A stretch of 64,000 nucleotides of DNA from Basidiobolus meristosporus CBS 931.73. Its lineage: Eukaryota; Basidiobolomycota; Basidiobolomycetes; Basidiobolales; Basidiobolaceae. The notes under the pieces were generated by a model. It saw only the letters and a program-made list of their open reading frames with translations, was not told the DNA's origin and did not search any database. The first letter of the stretch is position 1, and the number at the start of each line of letters is the position of its first letter. The position numbers and the translations under genes were made by a program. The stretch lies in assembly GCA_002104905.1 (NCBI GenBank), contig MCFE01000154.1:1-64000 (forward strand). The letters are read 5' to 3'. Positions 11,810-22,899 of this stretch are shown here, piece after piece.

Positions 11810-14669
11810 TGTCCTCTCTGGCTACACTTACTCTAGTTCGTCGAGATCCATGAATGGTGTCATGAATTCGTCACATTCTGGTTCCACTCGGCCGCCTGAT
11901 TGGATGGGATTCGAATAGGCTCCCATGGTTTTGAGGCACCCTATTCGATCAAAACAGCTTCCTTTCCTTATTCGCATCACCCCACCCTGAGACATTCTGG
12001 GATGCGCTGGTTTAGGAATCTTCCCGAATGCGAGGGTTTTCTAATCGAGATTGCCATTAGGTTTAGCGATGATCTTGAATAGAGCGCTTGCTGTACCGGA
12101 TAACGACAAGGGCTGGGCAACATCGGTTCTCGGCGAGGGATCTATGGCTTGTACCGGACCAAGGTAGCCCGCGGAAGTCCAGGTCTAGTTGGGGTGGTTG
12201 AAAGACGGCTCTTTGGATTGGCCGGCCTGGAACTAATGGGGCTAGCGGTGGATCGCATGCGACGGAGATGCAATTGTCCAGCCAGCATCGCTCAAACTAC
12301 CTTCATGCAGCGGCAGCATGATGCTGCTCAACGCAAATCGCGAATCGCGAATCGCACATCGCCCACAGCTGCCCCCAAGTCGACGCTCTCCATCACGCAT
12401 TATCGCAATGATGTAATCCGGTTTATTTTTGGCTAGTTTCATATAAACAGAGTTCGTGCTCCGGCTGGGGTGGAGTGGGGCATCAGAAATTCGGCAGCAT
12501 TGCAGGATTCAGAGTCGGTTTCACTGCTTGCGATTCGCCTGGTCGCCTGCCACCATGTCTCTGACCCTTCTATCCGCCAGGTTGCTGGTCGTTGGCTGGC
12601 TAGAGGGGTGCATGGTTGCCGGTGGATCCCATCGAGAGCCTTATCTGCACCCGATGCCACGAATTGGCTGCTGGCTGGGTGGCACGAACAGCATCTATAT
12701 GGAGCCAGGGGTAAACGATTTTCCTGGATTTATGCACATCTCATCATTCACAGTGGTGCCGACCATTTGCTGGAGCGGAAGGGTTTTAGCGAATCATCAT
12801 CATCATCATGATGCGGCCACAAGTTCCCAGCAGCCTTATGCAGCCTACCGATATGGATGTGGAAAACAGCGGCTCTCTCTGCGGACCCGGAAACCAGAGG
12901 ATGCACACTGACGGCATCCAGCGAGACGCTCGCCCAACACCCTTCGGTCGACAAGCGCGCACTGTTGCGGTCAGGGGTGGGGGATGGCTGCTCTGCTCCG
13001 GTTAAGGATGGGCTGCTCTGTTGCTATGTGCGAGCACTGGGTGGCTAATGGGGTGATGCTTGTAGAACCACAGGTAATTCAGGGTCGCGTCCGCCAGAGG
13101 AAATCCGCCATCTCATTAGACCAATTCGGTGGCGGTTACGTCTTTCCTCCGCCATAAAAGGCTAAGTTACTGGTGGAATGGGAATACGGTCCGCTGGACT
13201 ATGACTTGCCTGAATACACCAAACACCCAAGATCCGGAGGGGAGCGAGGAGTATGTGGTTCATTAAGTGGATTCCGAATAGAACAGGATGAAACTGGACT
13301 CCCAAATTGACTGGTATCAAGGTGGCGACTCGTCAGCTCGTGCAGAGCTCCTGAGTGAAACCCCAATCTCTCTCTACATATTCATTTGTTCCACCACCAG
13401 CCCCATCCTCCAATCGTCGGCGCTAGGACAAGATCAACACCTAGGACCCGTGCCCACCGTTGAATCAAAGAACGTTAGAAGCCAATCCCCGCTGGGCCAA
13501 TCGACGGCCATCCAGTGGGTCGGACCATTTGCGATCCGAGTCGTCTGTGCAGATCCTCCGATCCGCAGTTCATTCCTCAACCGACAAAAGGCTGTTGGCC
13601 TTCTGGAATACTCTGCAGACTCGAATCCCGCCCGATTAGGGCAAATGCTTAAATCATGGATGATGTTATCCATGCGGTCATCGCTATCTCATGATGAGCT
13701 AATTTAGGACTAAAACTTGACCTATGGTTGCAGTTCCAACTAGATGCTGAGATTGGCCGTCCGCGTTAGGGATGTCGATCCGGGTGAGCAGTGGGATGAT
13801 GGCGATACTGTGACAACCGGTGGTTCACCCTTCCAATCTCGTCGGGCGGGCGGGGTGCGATGCGATGCGATGGGGAGGATTTCAGACCTCCGGAGACCCA
13901 TGACGAACCAACCCAAACCATCAGCGCAGCAGCTGACCTATCCTAGCCTTACAGCATGCCCATCGATCATGTGGAGCCGGCCTTGCGATGCCAATGCTCG
14001 TGATTCAAGCAAGTCCATGCCATACTCAGACGCCTCCCTTCTCCCGATCGGATCATGGTTGGGCTCGACGAAACGTACAAGCTCAGGTTCCTATACACCG
14101 CATTGGTATCCTCGCGCCAGCATAGCTAACCAGTCCGATGGAATATGGAAATGGGGTGGGGCTCCCTCTCCTGAAATCCCCTTATGGGTGTTCAAAACCC
14201 CGAGGAGCTGCAGTATAGGGTGGAGAGCGAGCGGTTGCAGGTAGATTAATCTCCATTTCGGGCGTGGCCAAGCCTAATCAGCTAGCATACGCGAGCAATT
14301 TACACGGAATGGCAATCGGGACATGGCATTTCCGAGAAGGGCCCAGATCCCAGGCTGGAAGACGTTGCCACATCTAGTTCATGCACCGAAATGCTCCTCG
14401 AGATCGTCCAGCCACCAAGTCTACTGCACCACCACCACCGCACGTAGCAACCCTTCTGCTCCTACCAGAGCTCGGATGATTGGCGCGACACCAGGGACAC
14501 CGTGGAAGCTTCCGGCCAAAACAGAGTTACTTCCTTACAAATGCGGTAACCATTCCTTGATCAGAAACCTCTTGTATGAGGGGTATCGGTTCTTGACCAG
14601 GCCCTCCATATATGTCCTTATCAGTCCACTTCATCTTCATCTACATCTGAGTGCGTTTCCGGCGATGGT
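11810..14669. other. long intergenic stretch, no supported gene
   Basis: Nearly 3 kb with only short frames on both strands and no recognisable motif. Small simple repeats occur: GAATCGC units near 12340, a CAT run near 12797-12812, and GCGAT units near 13857-13870. It may hold regulatory sequence or non-coding transcripts, but nothing can be shown. Confidence 0.5.
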
Positions 14670-15300
14670 CTAGTACCTAGGAATCCCAATCTCCCTCTCC
14701 GCTGCGTGCTCGCCATGGTGCCAGTCGTATGGGAAGATTTCCCATGCATCCCATGCATTTATCCATAAAAGGCCATCCAGCCCAAGATGGCCTCCCGACA
14801 CCCTCACAACGCCTGGCACCACCAGATCCCCTCCCCATGGGTGGTTTTGGACATCGCCGATATCTCGACCACTCCTCACCTCAATCGATAGGCTCCCAGT
14901 GGGCTCCACCCGACCCCACTCCGAGATGCGGTTCCCATCGATCCTGTCCAGCTGCACCTTGTGGGAGATCGCCTTTTGTCCCACCACTTCGCTTCCACCA
15001 CGCTGCCCACAGCAGCCACTCGCATCCGCGTATCCGCATCCACCCTCACATGTCCAGTGCCAATCTGGATCCACACCACCCCATCGATCGTCATCGGCGA
15101 TTCGGAATCCACGTGGATGCGTATCTTCAGCGAGGGAGGGGTCGGCGGTGATCTCCAGCTCAACCGTGCCTCCGACCAGAACCCGTGGTTGTGGAACCGG
15201 AGACCGTCGGACTTGGCGTCTCGCCCACCGGCCACGCGTGACCGACAATCCCCCCGATGGTTCCTTCCGTTAGGTGCCTGCGGTGGTGACCCTGTACCGT
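14670..15300 (-). pseudogene. possible decayed reading frame, unrecognised
   Basis: On the minus strand, protein-like stretches occur one after another in two frames: GGTVELEITADPSL, then IRIHVDSESPMTIDGVVWIQ and VRVDADTRMRVAAVGSVVEA in a shifted frame, then KVQLDRIDGNRISEWGRVEP and LSIEVRSGRD back in the first. The alternating hydrophobic and charged pattern suggests a beta-strand-rich protein broken by two frameshifts, or a spliced gene whose introns I did not resolve. No family was recognised. It could also be a composition effect of GC-rich DNA. Confidence 0.3.
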
Positions 15301-15338
15301 TCCCAAACCCTGATGCGTGGAGGTATGCCATCTCATTA

Positions 15339-15365
15339 GGGAGGAGGAGGAGGAGGAGGAGGGGG
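15339..15365 (+). repeat. (GGA)n microsatellite
   Basis: About eight GGA units followed by a G run. Confidence 0.9.
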
Positions 15366-16009
15366 ATGTGCAATTGATCCGATTAGGTACGGATGAGGTG
15401 GTGTAGGAGCGCGTTTGCCGAATCTCATCTCTCCGCCTTCCCAACTCCAAGTCAAAGCCCGGGTGGATCGCGCACAAGAGAAGCGGGGTCGCTGGCTGAG
15501 GACCGAGGCTAAAGGGAAGTGGGTGGGCATCTGGATATCCACCAAATCCATGGATTTCTTCCCTAGTTACTGGCGCTTAATTGCCATCTCCAGCATTATC
15601 CTCTCGTTTGTTGAATCCAAGAGGAACACATTGACGGTCCGGACCCTATCCGTGCGCTGCCAATTCTCTCCATGGACGCCATGCTGGGGAACGGAGCATG
15701 CCACCTGGTGTTTATTTATCCCCCCCCACAAGGATCCCTTGCTATGTTGGTAGCCTCTCCAACAATTCCTATATGCCTTGGAGTTCCAGGGACTGTCAAC
15801 AACTGACCAGGGGGTGTATCACCTCAGATCTGTTCCCTGGGTAGCAAACACATTTTGCTAGTGGAATGGACCCCCCCCAGAACCATTGACCTCACCAGTG
15901 TTGCTTGATGGGCCTCAGCTGGGCTGGGATTGATAATTGTCCAGGTTCCCCCTCCCTGCACCAACCATCACCCTACTGGAGTTGGATCAAGTGATTTCCA
16001 CCCAAGTAT
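15366..16009. other. transition from gene-rich to transposon-rich DNA
   Basis: No gene. GC-rich unique-looking sequence continues to about 15.74 kb and intermediate sequence to 16.0 kb. The first identifiable retrotransposon repeat begins at 16010. Confidence 0.6.
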
Positions 16010-16296
16010 TGTTGTAAGAGTCTTAGAGATATTGGAAGTGATTGGGAGAACAAGTAGATTATGTGGTTCTCACTGGATGATTCATTGAATGTACCAGTGG
16101 TATTTACACTTTTGCATGGCCTTGGCATAAAAAAAACATGTAAACTATGTTTAGCATGGTCCTAAGAGCATGTGTGCCAAGTTTGGGACTGCTTGGACAA
16201 CCTCCCAAATCTTCATGTTTGGGGTACCTGATATTTTGGTGAAAATATTCCAAGTAAATCCCAACATGGAATATGATCAGAACTCACTAAGATTTG
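16010..16296 (-). repeat. truncated LTR-A in inverted orientation
   Basis: It begins TGTTGTAAGAGTCTTAGAG. It is the reverse complement of the right end of the LTR-A copies at 17036-17384 and 22363-22711. It ends abruptly about 60 bases short of a full LTR. It abuts sequence identical in type to the 3' end of a copia internal region, so the junction is a rearrangement. Confidence 0.8.
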
Positions 16297-16331
16297 TAGG
16301 CAATGTGTATGAACATTTAGCTGAGTGGGAG

Positions 16332-16482
16332 TGTTGTAAATATTTGTATTTCCACCTAAATATTCACCTAACTTAGTCACTTAGATCATTACCTTCAAAT
16401 CCTAGAGAATACTGACCAAATTCCTTGTTGGGATTTACTTAGAATATTTTCACCAAAATACCAGGTACCCAGAACAAGAAAA
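16332..16482 (+). repeat. LTR-A fragment (5' portion)
   Basis: It begins TGTTGTAAATATTTG after the GAGTGGGAG polypurine tract and matches the first 150 or so bases of LTR-A. It then runs directly into coding sequence for RNase H, which is not a normal LTR junction. Confidence 0.8.
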
Positions 16483-17035
16483 TTCTTAGATACCTAAAAA
16501 GAACTGCTGATATCTGCTTAAGATACACTTATAAGGACTCAGAACAGGATCTTGTGGGGTACTCTGATGCTGATTGGGGACAAAATTTGGAAGACAGAAG
16601 ATCCACCACAGGATACACCTTTCTTTACTGTAAAGGAGCAATTTCATGGAATTCAAGAAAGCAACCAACTGTAGCACTTTCTACCACAGAGGCAGAGTAC
16701 ATGGCAGCCTGTGAAGCTACAAAAGAAGCAATGTGGCTAAGAAAGCTTTTTACAGATTTAGGCCTATGTCAAAAAACGCCTATTACTTTATTTCAAGATA
16801 ATCAAGGATGTATACAATTAGGTAGAAATCCAACTTTTCATGCTAGAACCAAGCACATAGATATTAGACATCATTTCATACGTGAAGCTATATAGAATAA
16901 CTTAGTTAGCTTAGTTTAATGTCCTACAGATGAAATGATTGCAGACATATTTACCAAACCATTAGCTAGAGACAAGTCTGAATATCTTAGGTCAAAATTA
17001 GGACTAGTCAGTATGAACATTTAGCTGAGTGGGAG
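16483..17035 (+). pseudogene. copia pol fragment: RNase H and polypurine tract
   Basis: Encodes the end of a Ty1/copia polyprotein. Visible motifs are [49 protein letters not shown] and ARTKHIDIRHHFIREAI. The reading frame has in-frame stops after REAI and shortly beyond, so it is dead. The polypurine tract GAGTGGGAG ends at 17035, directly before an LTR. Confidence 0.9.
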
Positions 17036-17384
17036 TGTTGTAAAGACTTGAAATTCCACCTAAATCTTCACCTAACTTAGTCACTTAGATCAATACCCTC
17101 AAATCCTAGAGAGTACTGACCAAATTCCTTATTGGGATTTACTTAGAATATTTTCACCAAAATACCAGGTACCCAGAACATGAAAATTCTCAAAGTTGTC
17201 CAAACAGCCCCAAACTTTGCACACATGTTTTTGAGACCTTCCTTAACCTATTCTATGTGTTTGTAATGCCAAGACCATGTAAAAGTATAAATACTACTTT
17301 TACATTCAATAAATCATTAAGTGAAAACCACATAATCTACTTGTTTTCCCAATCACTTCCAATATCTCCAAGACTCTTAGAACA
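17036..17384 (+). repeat. LTR-A, 349 bp
   Basis: It starts TGTTGTAAAG after a polypurine tract and ends CTTAGAACA, so it has TG...CA ends. The same length and close sequence occur at 22363-22711. It contains AATAAA near its right end (about 17308), which sets plus orientation. Confidence 0.9.
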
Positions 17385-17509
17385 CCCAAGACCTTACAAA
17401 GGCAATAGCAACCTGTTTTGCAACTACTGCAAAAGGAAAGGATACACATCAGATCAGTGCTTCAAAAAGAGTGAAAGTCAGCAGAAAAGCCTGAATATGA
17501 AAATGCTGC

Positions 17510-18584
17510 TGTGGTGGTGTATAAGTCAAAAGGGCAAAATATGGCCAACACTTCTCAAGTGTATATGTGTGGGGTGTTCACTGGGTGCAATAGCCTCTGG
17601 CAAAAGCTTGCTAGGAATACGGGGTCTTTTGTCTAATCTAATGTCAAGTGGATAATGCCTCAAGCTTGTCAAGGGAAAGCTATTGAGCTACAATTCCCAA
17701 CTTAGTTGGTACCTTAACAAAAGTTTAAAATGGCTTCAATGTCTTTTGAGATGACAATGTACTAAAGCTTCCAAAGTCAAAACAACTGTAAACTCCACCA
17801 ACAGGGACTTGATAAGAATGCAGCTTTGACCAATAGTTACAAAGACTGAAAAGTATCTTTGCCTGTACAGAACAAACTTGGAAAAACAATCAAATATAAT
17901 AAAATATACCTACTCTGAGTATTCCTCACAAGTAGTGCCTCCAAGGTCAGTTGGCTGTCAGCATGGTTTCCTGGGAGTATTGTCAGGTCCAAGTCAGAAA
18001 GTAGTAGTAATAGGTAGTAGTGATCTCCCTGATTAATAAGTTGGAATATTGGAAGTGGGATGATTTATTTTTAAGGGATAGCCTCCCTTATATACTTTTT
18101 TGCTGCTCAAATTCTTGCTAGAAAATGCTTTCCGGAAGTTTCCAGAGGGTAGTAGACAGCCAATCATGCTGTTGCGTACTAAAAATACCTCAAATTCTTG
18201 GCAGATTGCTCCATGAGATATAGTAGTACATAGCCAATCAGATAGTGGTAGTATGAAACCTCTGTGCCATGTAGTTACCTCATATGGTAGTAGGATAGGA
18301 GGGTTAGGAAACCAGGAAGGTCACAAGACATGGGCACTGTTGGGGGTACTTGCCTTATATGGTAACAATCTTATCTTGGCATCTTGGCCAGGAATAGGAA
18401 TAGCTTGTGCAATGGGTTAATAGTGACAGATAGCTTGCCAGGTCACATAGAAATAATCACATAGACAGATAGAAAATATTGCAAGTTGGGATGATACTAG
18501 TATAGGGGGGGTAATCCTTTTTAGGGAAGTGAACGTATGGGAATGAGCACATCTGCCTGTGGGTGTCACTGTAACCCCACTACA
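17510..18584 (-). repeat. solo LTR of family B, nested in copia gag
   Basis: On the plus strand it runs from TGTGGTGGTGTATAAG to CCCCACTACA. On the minus strand it reads TGTAGTGGGG...CACCACCACA, so it has TG...CA ends. Relatives lie at 26319-27155 and 33423-34357. The TATA element (TATATAAGGGAGG sense) shows minus orientation. Flanks are CTGC on the left and CCGC on the right, an imperfect 4 bp target duplication. Removing the LTR rejoins the copia frame between GAAAATGCTGC and AACAATTGAAG. Confidence 0.85.
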
Positions 18585-19261
18585 CCGCAACAATTGAAGA
18601 TAGACTCTTCATATCTGCACTGTATATGACCACAAGCAAGGCTACTCAGAAATGGTATATTGACTCTGGAGCATCTCAACACTTTACCCACCAAAAGGAA
18701 CTTTTTACCCAATATGCAGAAATCCCAATTAAGAAGGTTTTCATGGGTGATTATAGAACGCTTGATGTAGTGGCAGAAGGAACTATCTAAGTAAACCTTA
18801 GAAGCAGTGAAGGAAGCCATACACTGACCTTTAAAGAAGTACTCTATGTACTAGAAATAGCCAAGATCCTACTATCTGTAAGCAAGGCCACAGCAGAAGG
18901 ACTCAATTTCAGCTTTGACAATTCTGGATGCAGGATCACTGATCCAAATGGTGCCTATATTACTTTGGGTATCAGAGATCAGAATCTGTATAAGTTAACT
19001 TGTATTCCATTGTATCTGGAAGCCAAGATAAGTAACCTGAACAAATAAACACCAATTCTTTGGTACAAGAGATCTGGACACATAAGTTTTGATTATTTGC
19101 GCAAATTGATCAAAGATCAGCAAATTTCTGGAGTAAAAATTGATTCTCCAGCTAATTTGGAGCATTGTGAAGCCTGCATATTGCAAACAAGCCAGACAAC
19201 CATTCACAAGCTCTGGGCCAATGAAAAATAAGAAAAAATTACATCCAATTTATTCAGAACT

Positions 19262-19711
19262 GTGTGGACCTATGCAAAATTTCTCTTTAGGTGCACTGAG
19301 TATTTAATTTCTTTTATTGATGATTATACAAGATACAACTGGATCTACTTCATGGAGAAACAGGGAGCAGCTCTATGTAAGCTCAGGCAGCTTAGAGCCA
19401 TGGTGGTGAGAGAAATTAGTGAAAAAATCAAGAAAATATGCACTGACAATGGTGGAGAATATACCTCAGAGTTCTGCATCCACTTCAGCAAAATTTATGG
19501 GATAAAGCAAGAGATTACTGTACCATACCTCCCACAACAGAATGGAGTAGTAGAACATGCAAACAGATCAATAATTGATATTGCAAGATCTATGGTCTAT
19601 AATCAAATTATATTCTGTGATTTTTGGGTAGAATCAGTTGCCACAGCTGTACACCTTAAAAGCAGGAGTTATAACAGAAAGCTTTGTGATTCTACACTAT
19701 TTGAAACATAG
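19262..19711 (+). pseudogene. copia integrase core fragment
   Basis: The longest open piece of the family A copia element. It shows FIDDYTRYNWIYFM, CTDNGGEYTSEF and PQQNGVVEHANRS, covering the second Asp and the Glu of the DDE triad and the flanking tyrosine-rich strand. The frame stops at 19711 in the middle of the domain. The element cannot make full integrase. Confidence 0.9.
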
Positions 19712-20164
19712 TATAGATACATATCAAGAGCAGAACATTGAAGAATATTTGGGTGTACAGCATATGCCACAAAACTGCCTAGAAGTCAGTCAGATTTGAG
19801 CCAAAAAGGGATAAATGCATATTTTTGTGCTACTGCAATGAGAGCAAGACATACAGGCTCTACAATATCAAAACAAAGATGCTGAATAAGTCCAGCAATA
19901 TGTTGTGCTATGCAAACTCAAAATTTTCACAAATATTTTCATCAAATAATGACAAAAATCTGATATCAAGTCCATCAATTGTCAGGATTGAATCAGAGCA
20001 AATCAATGAAAATATTTTCACTCCAGAGGAGTATACAACTATGGTTCAGCCAGAATTGGCGCACAGGAATATCCCAGAAGTAATTATTCCAATATCAAAT
20101 GTCCAGAGATCCAACCAAACAAGAAATAGCCCAAATTACTTTGTGAATGGGGGTACAAACTTGG

Positions 20165-20474
20165 CCCTATGAAAAATCCCAAATGTGGAATTCATCTGAT
20201 TTTTAGCTGGTATTCTGATGGTATTTTGCTAGTATTCAGCTGGTGTTTTGGGTTCAAAATTTCAAATGCAATTATTGATAGAAGTAATGGGCTGCTCATT
20301 ACTAAATTTGGGATGGATGCTAGTTTGCCTAGTCTCCTCCTGGACAATTTGCTTACTTGCCTGCCCATCAGCTCAGAACAGACATTTTGAGAGTTGTCAG
20401 TTTTGAGAAACTTGCAATACAACTAATACTATGATGGTATTTTGCTGGCTGATCGTCTATCTTTTTTCTTAGGG
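20165..20474. mobile_element. 310 bp MITE-like insertion in copia pol
   Basis: It splits the copia frame between TNLA and YSV. Ends are inverted repeats, CCCTATGAAAAAT on the left and TTTTTTCTTAGGG on the right (one mismatch in the first dozen bases). Flanks are TTGG and TTAG, a near-perfect 4 bp duplication. The related copia copy on the minus strand at about 62855-62880 runs through the same codons with no insertion, giving an empty site. It contains no open frame of note. Confidence 0.7.
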
Positions 20475-21093
20475 TTAGCCTGTGCCTACTCAGTCCATAT
20501 TGATGAGCCCCAGACTGTAAAAGAGGCCCTAAATAGCCCCCTGACAAAGTTTTGGATATCTGCAATGACTGAGGAATATCAGGCCCTGATGGAAAATCAA
20601 ACTTAGGACTTAGTCAAATTACCAATCAACCAAAATCAATTGGATGCAGATAGGTCTTGAAAAAAAATGCAAGGATGATGATTCAACTGAAAGATACAAA
20701 GCATGACTTGTGGCCACAGAATAATCTCAAACAAAAGGATTTGACAATACTAAGACCTTTGCAGTGGTAGCCAAGTTTAATTCCTTCAGATTGACCATGG
20801 CTATAGTAGCCAACATAGGTTCTTATACATCAAAGAGATATAAAAGCTGCATTTTTGAATGAAGAACTTGATGAGGATGTGCATACAGACTGGCCTGATA
20901 GATTTGCTGACTAAGATAACTCCCACTTGATCTGCAAGCTTAAAAAGTCTCTATATGGACCTAATCAATCACCAACAGCCTGTAACTGCAAATAGATTCT
21001 TATTTGAAATCTTTGAGTTTCAAATAGAGTAATGTTGACTATAGTATATACTATAAGCCAGATAGAGCATGTCCAGTTCTATTAGCTCAATAT

Positions 21094-21543
21094 TTGGATG
21101 AGCTTATTATAGGCACCAATGACCTAGAAACATTGGATGAGACTGAGTTCAGCCTATCTAAAGAGTTCAAGATACCAAAACTAGACACACTCAGTTACTA
21201 CTTAGGGATAAAGCTCTCCATAGACAAAAGTGCCCATACTATCACCCTAAGCCAATCCAAGTATATTCAAGATATACTAAACATGTACCAAATGGAAGAC
21301 TGTCAACCAGCAGCTACCCCAATGGAGACAAACCTTAACCTGGTTAAAACTCTACCAAATCAAGAGAGCTTGGTGCCACTTGAGAGCCCCAAGTTTCCTT
21401 ATCAATCTATGGTTGTGGTCAAATGTATATCATGCTTGGAGCATGTCTGGATATCTCATATTCAGTGGAAGTTGTCAGCCAGCATAGTCCAAACTATGGA
21501 TCTGATCACATTGCGGCAGTTAAGCAGATTTTTAGATACCTAA
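21094..21543 (+). pseudogene. copia reverse transcriptase C-terminal fragment
   Basis: Contains DELIIGTNDLE, YYLGIKLSIDKSAHTITLSQ, SKYIQDILNMYQMEDCQPAA and FPYQSM, the thumb and connection part of a copia reverse transcriptase. The upstream YVDD strand is mutated, reading YLDELI. Dead piece of family A. Confidence 0.85.
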
Positions 21544-21718
21544 AAGGAACTGCAGATATCTGCTAAAGGTACACTTCATTTCAAGATAAATAAGGATATA
21601 AACAATTGGGTGGAAATCCAACTGTTCATGCCAGAAATAAGCACATTTACATTAGACACCATTTCATATGTGAAGCTATAGAGAAAAACTTGGTTAACCT
21701 AGCCTACTGTCTGACAGA

Positions 21719-22251
21719 AGAGGGTGTCTGGAGTGTCTCCCCCAAGGCAAAGGATGTCTTGCTCCTTGATCACAATCAACCTACGGTGCTAGGTTGTTCA
21801 AGAGTATGTCTTAGGCAGTTTGCAAACTTCCTCTAGACCAGTTTGAACCTCACTGTGTAGTGAGTGGTGTTGTTTGCGCAACATTGAGAAAGCCATTTTG
21901 TTGGCATCCCTGAAGAAGAGTACCTGCAAGAAGTATGTCTTTCCCCAGAAGTTTATGAAGCTGCACACGGTGTGCACATGTTGGTCCCAGGAATCTAGCA
22001 GCCATTGCTAATGATGAAAAACCCCTAAGTAAGGCGGTTTGAAAGAAGTTCTCCTAGTCACAGGATCCCAGAAGGACATTGGTTAGTCAACAACAGAAGA
22101 TTTGTTATATGCCTCCATTGAGGGAGGTTCAGAGAATCACCAACTATGATTCAGTTTGTCTTGAAGTGATGTTGTAGTCATGGTGGCAGTTAGCTCTCTC
22201 AATTACCTCTGGTTGATTTATTTGCTGCTACCTAATAAATTGCTGCTACCA
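21719..22251. mobile_element. 533 bp insertion of unknown type in copia pol
   Basis: It splits copia RNase H just before the conserved DDMIADIL segment. The 6 bp flanks GACAGA at 21713-21718 and 22252-22257 are identical, so this is a clean target duplication. There are no terminal inverted repeats. The right end reads AATTGCTGCTACCA and is preceded by a near copy of the same motif (TTTGCTGCTACC). No coding frame is recognised. It may be a short retroposon. Confidence 0.6.
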
Positions 22252-22362
22252 GACAGATGACATGATTGCAGACATACTTATCAGATCATTTGCTGGTGAC
22301 AAGTTTGAGTATCTTGGGTCAAAATAAGAACTAATCAGTATGAACATTCAGTTGAGTGGAAG

Positions 22363-22711
22363 TGTTGTAGGAATTTGTAGTTCCACCTAAATACTCACCT
22401 AACATAGTCACTTGGATTGTTATCATCAAATTCTAGAGTCTACTGACCAAATTTCTTGTGGGGATTTACTTTGACAATTTTCATGTTCAGGGTATCTGAT
22501 ATATTGGTGGAAACATTCAAAGTTATCCAAAGAGCCTCAAACTTTGCACACATGTTCTTGGGACCTTCCTAAACCTATTTTATGTGCTTGTTATGCCAAG
22601 ACCTTGTAAAAGTAAAATTGCTGCTTTTTCATTCAATATTTCATTTAGTGAAATCCACATAATCTACTTGTTCTCCCAATCACTTCCAATATCTCCAAAA
22701 CTTTTACAGCA
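22363..22711 (+). repeat. LTR-A, 349 bp (3' LTR of the decayed copia element)
   Basis: It starts TGTTGTAGGAATTTG after GAGTGGAAG and ends CTTTTACAGCA. Its length equals the copy at 17036-17384, but many substitutions separate them, so the element is old. Confidence 0.88.
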
Positions 22712-22899
22712 AAATCAATGGTCTTAATGAGCTCTGTTTTTATTTGAGCAGACCTAGCTGGCTAATATCTTCAATTGCCATAAATGACAGGATATGAGGG
22801 TGCTCTGATAGCCTCATTACTAGCCTGCACTGGCATAATACTAACTTTGCATTACTTAACTGATTACTCATGCATTAGGGCTGCTTAGCTTCTTGATGG

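Larger units (their letters stand above)
17385..22362 (+). mobile_element. decayed Ty1/copia element (family A) with three nested insertions
   Basis: A plus-strand copia internal region, heavily mutated. In order: gag zinc knuckle CNYCKRKGYTSDQC near 17425-17466, where the usual His is Tyr; protease WYIDSGASQH near 18653; GAG-pre-integrase; integrase (CTDNGGEYTSEF, PQQNGVVEHANRS) at about 19260-19710; reverse transcriptase pieces at 20480-21540; and RNase H pieces at 21540-22350. The polyprotein has many stops and frameshifts and a deletion of the gag N-terminus. It is interrupted by a solo LTR (17510-18584), a 310 bp element (20165-20474) and a 533 bp insertion (21719-22251). It ends at the LTR starting 22363. 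Confidence 0.88.

Noticed and set aside
12797-12812. CAT run and neighbouring short repeats as a regulatory array or CRISPR-like array
   Set aside because: It is a plain microsatellite with no spacer structure, and no CRISPR arrays are expected or seen in the window.
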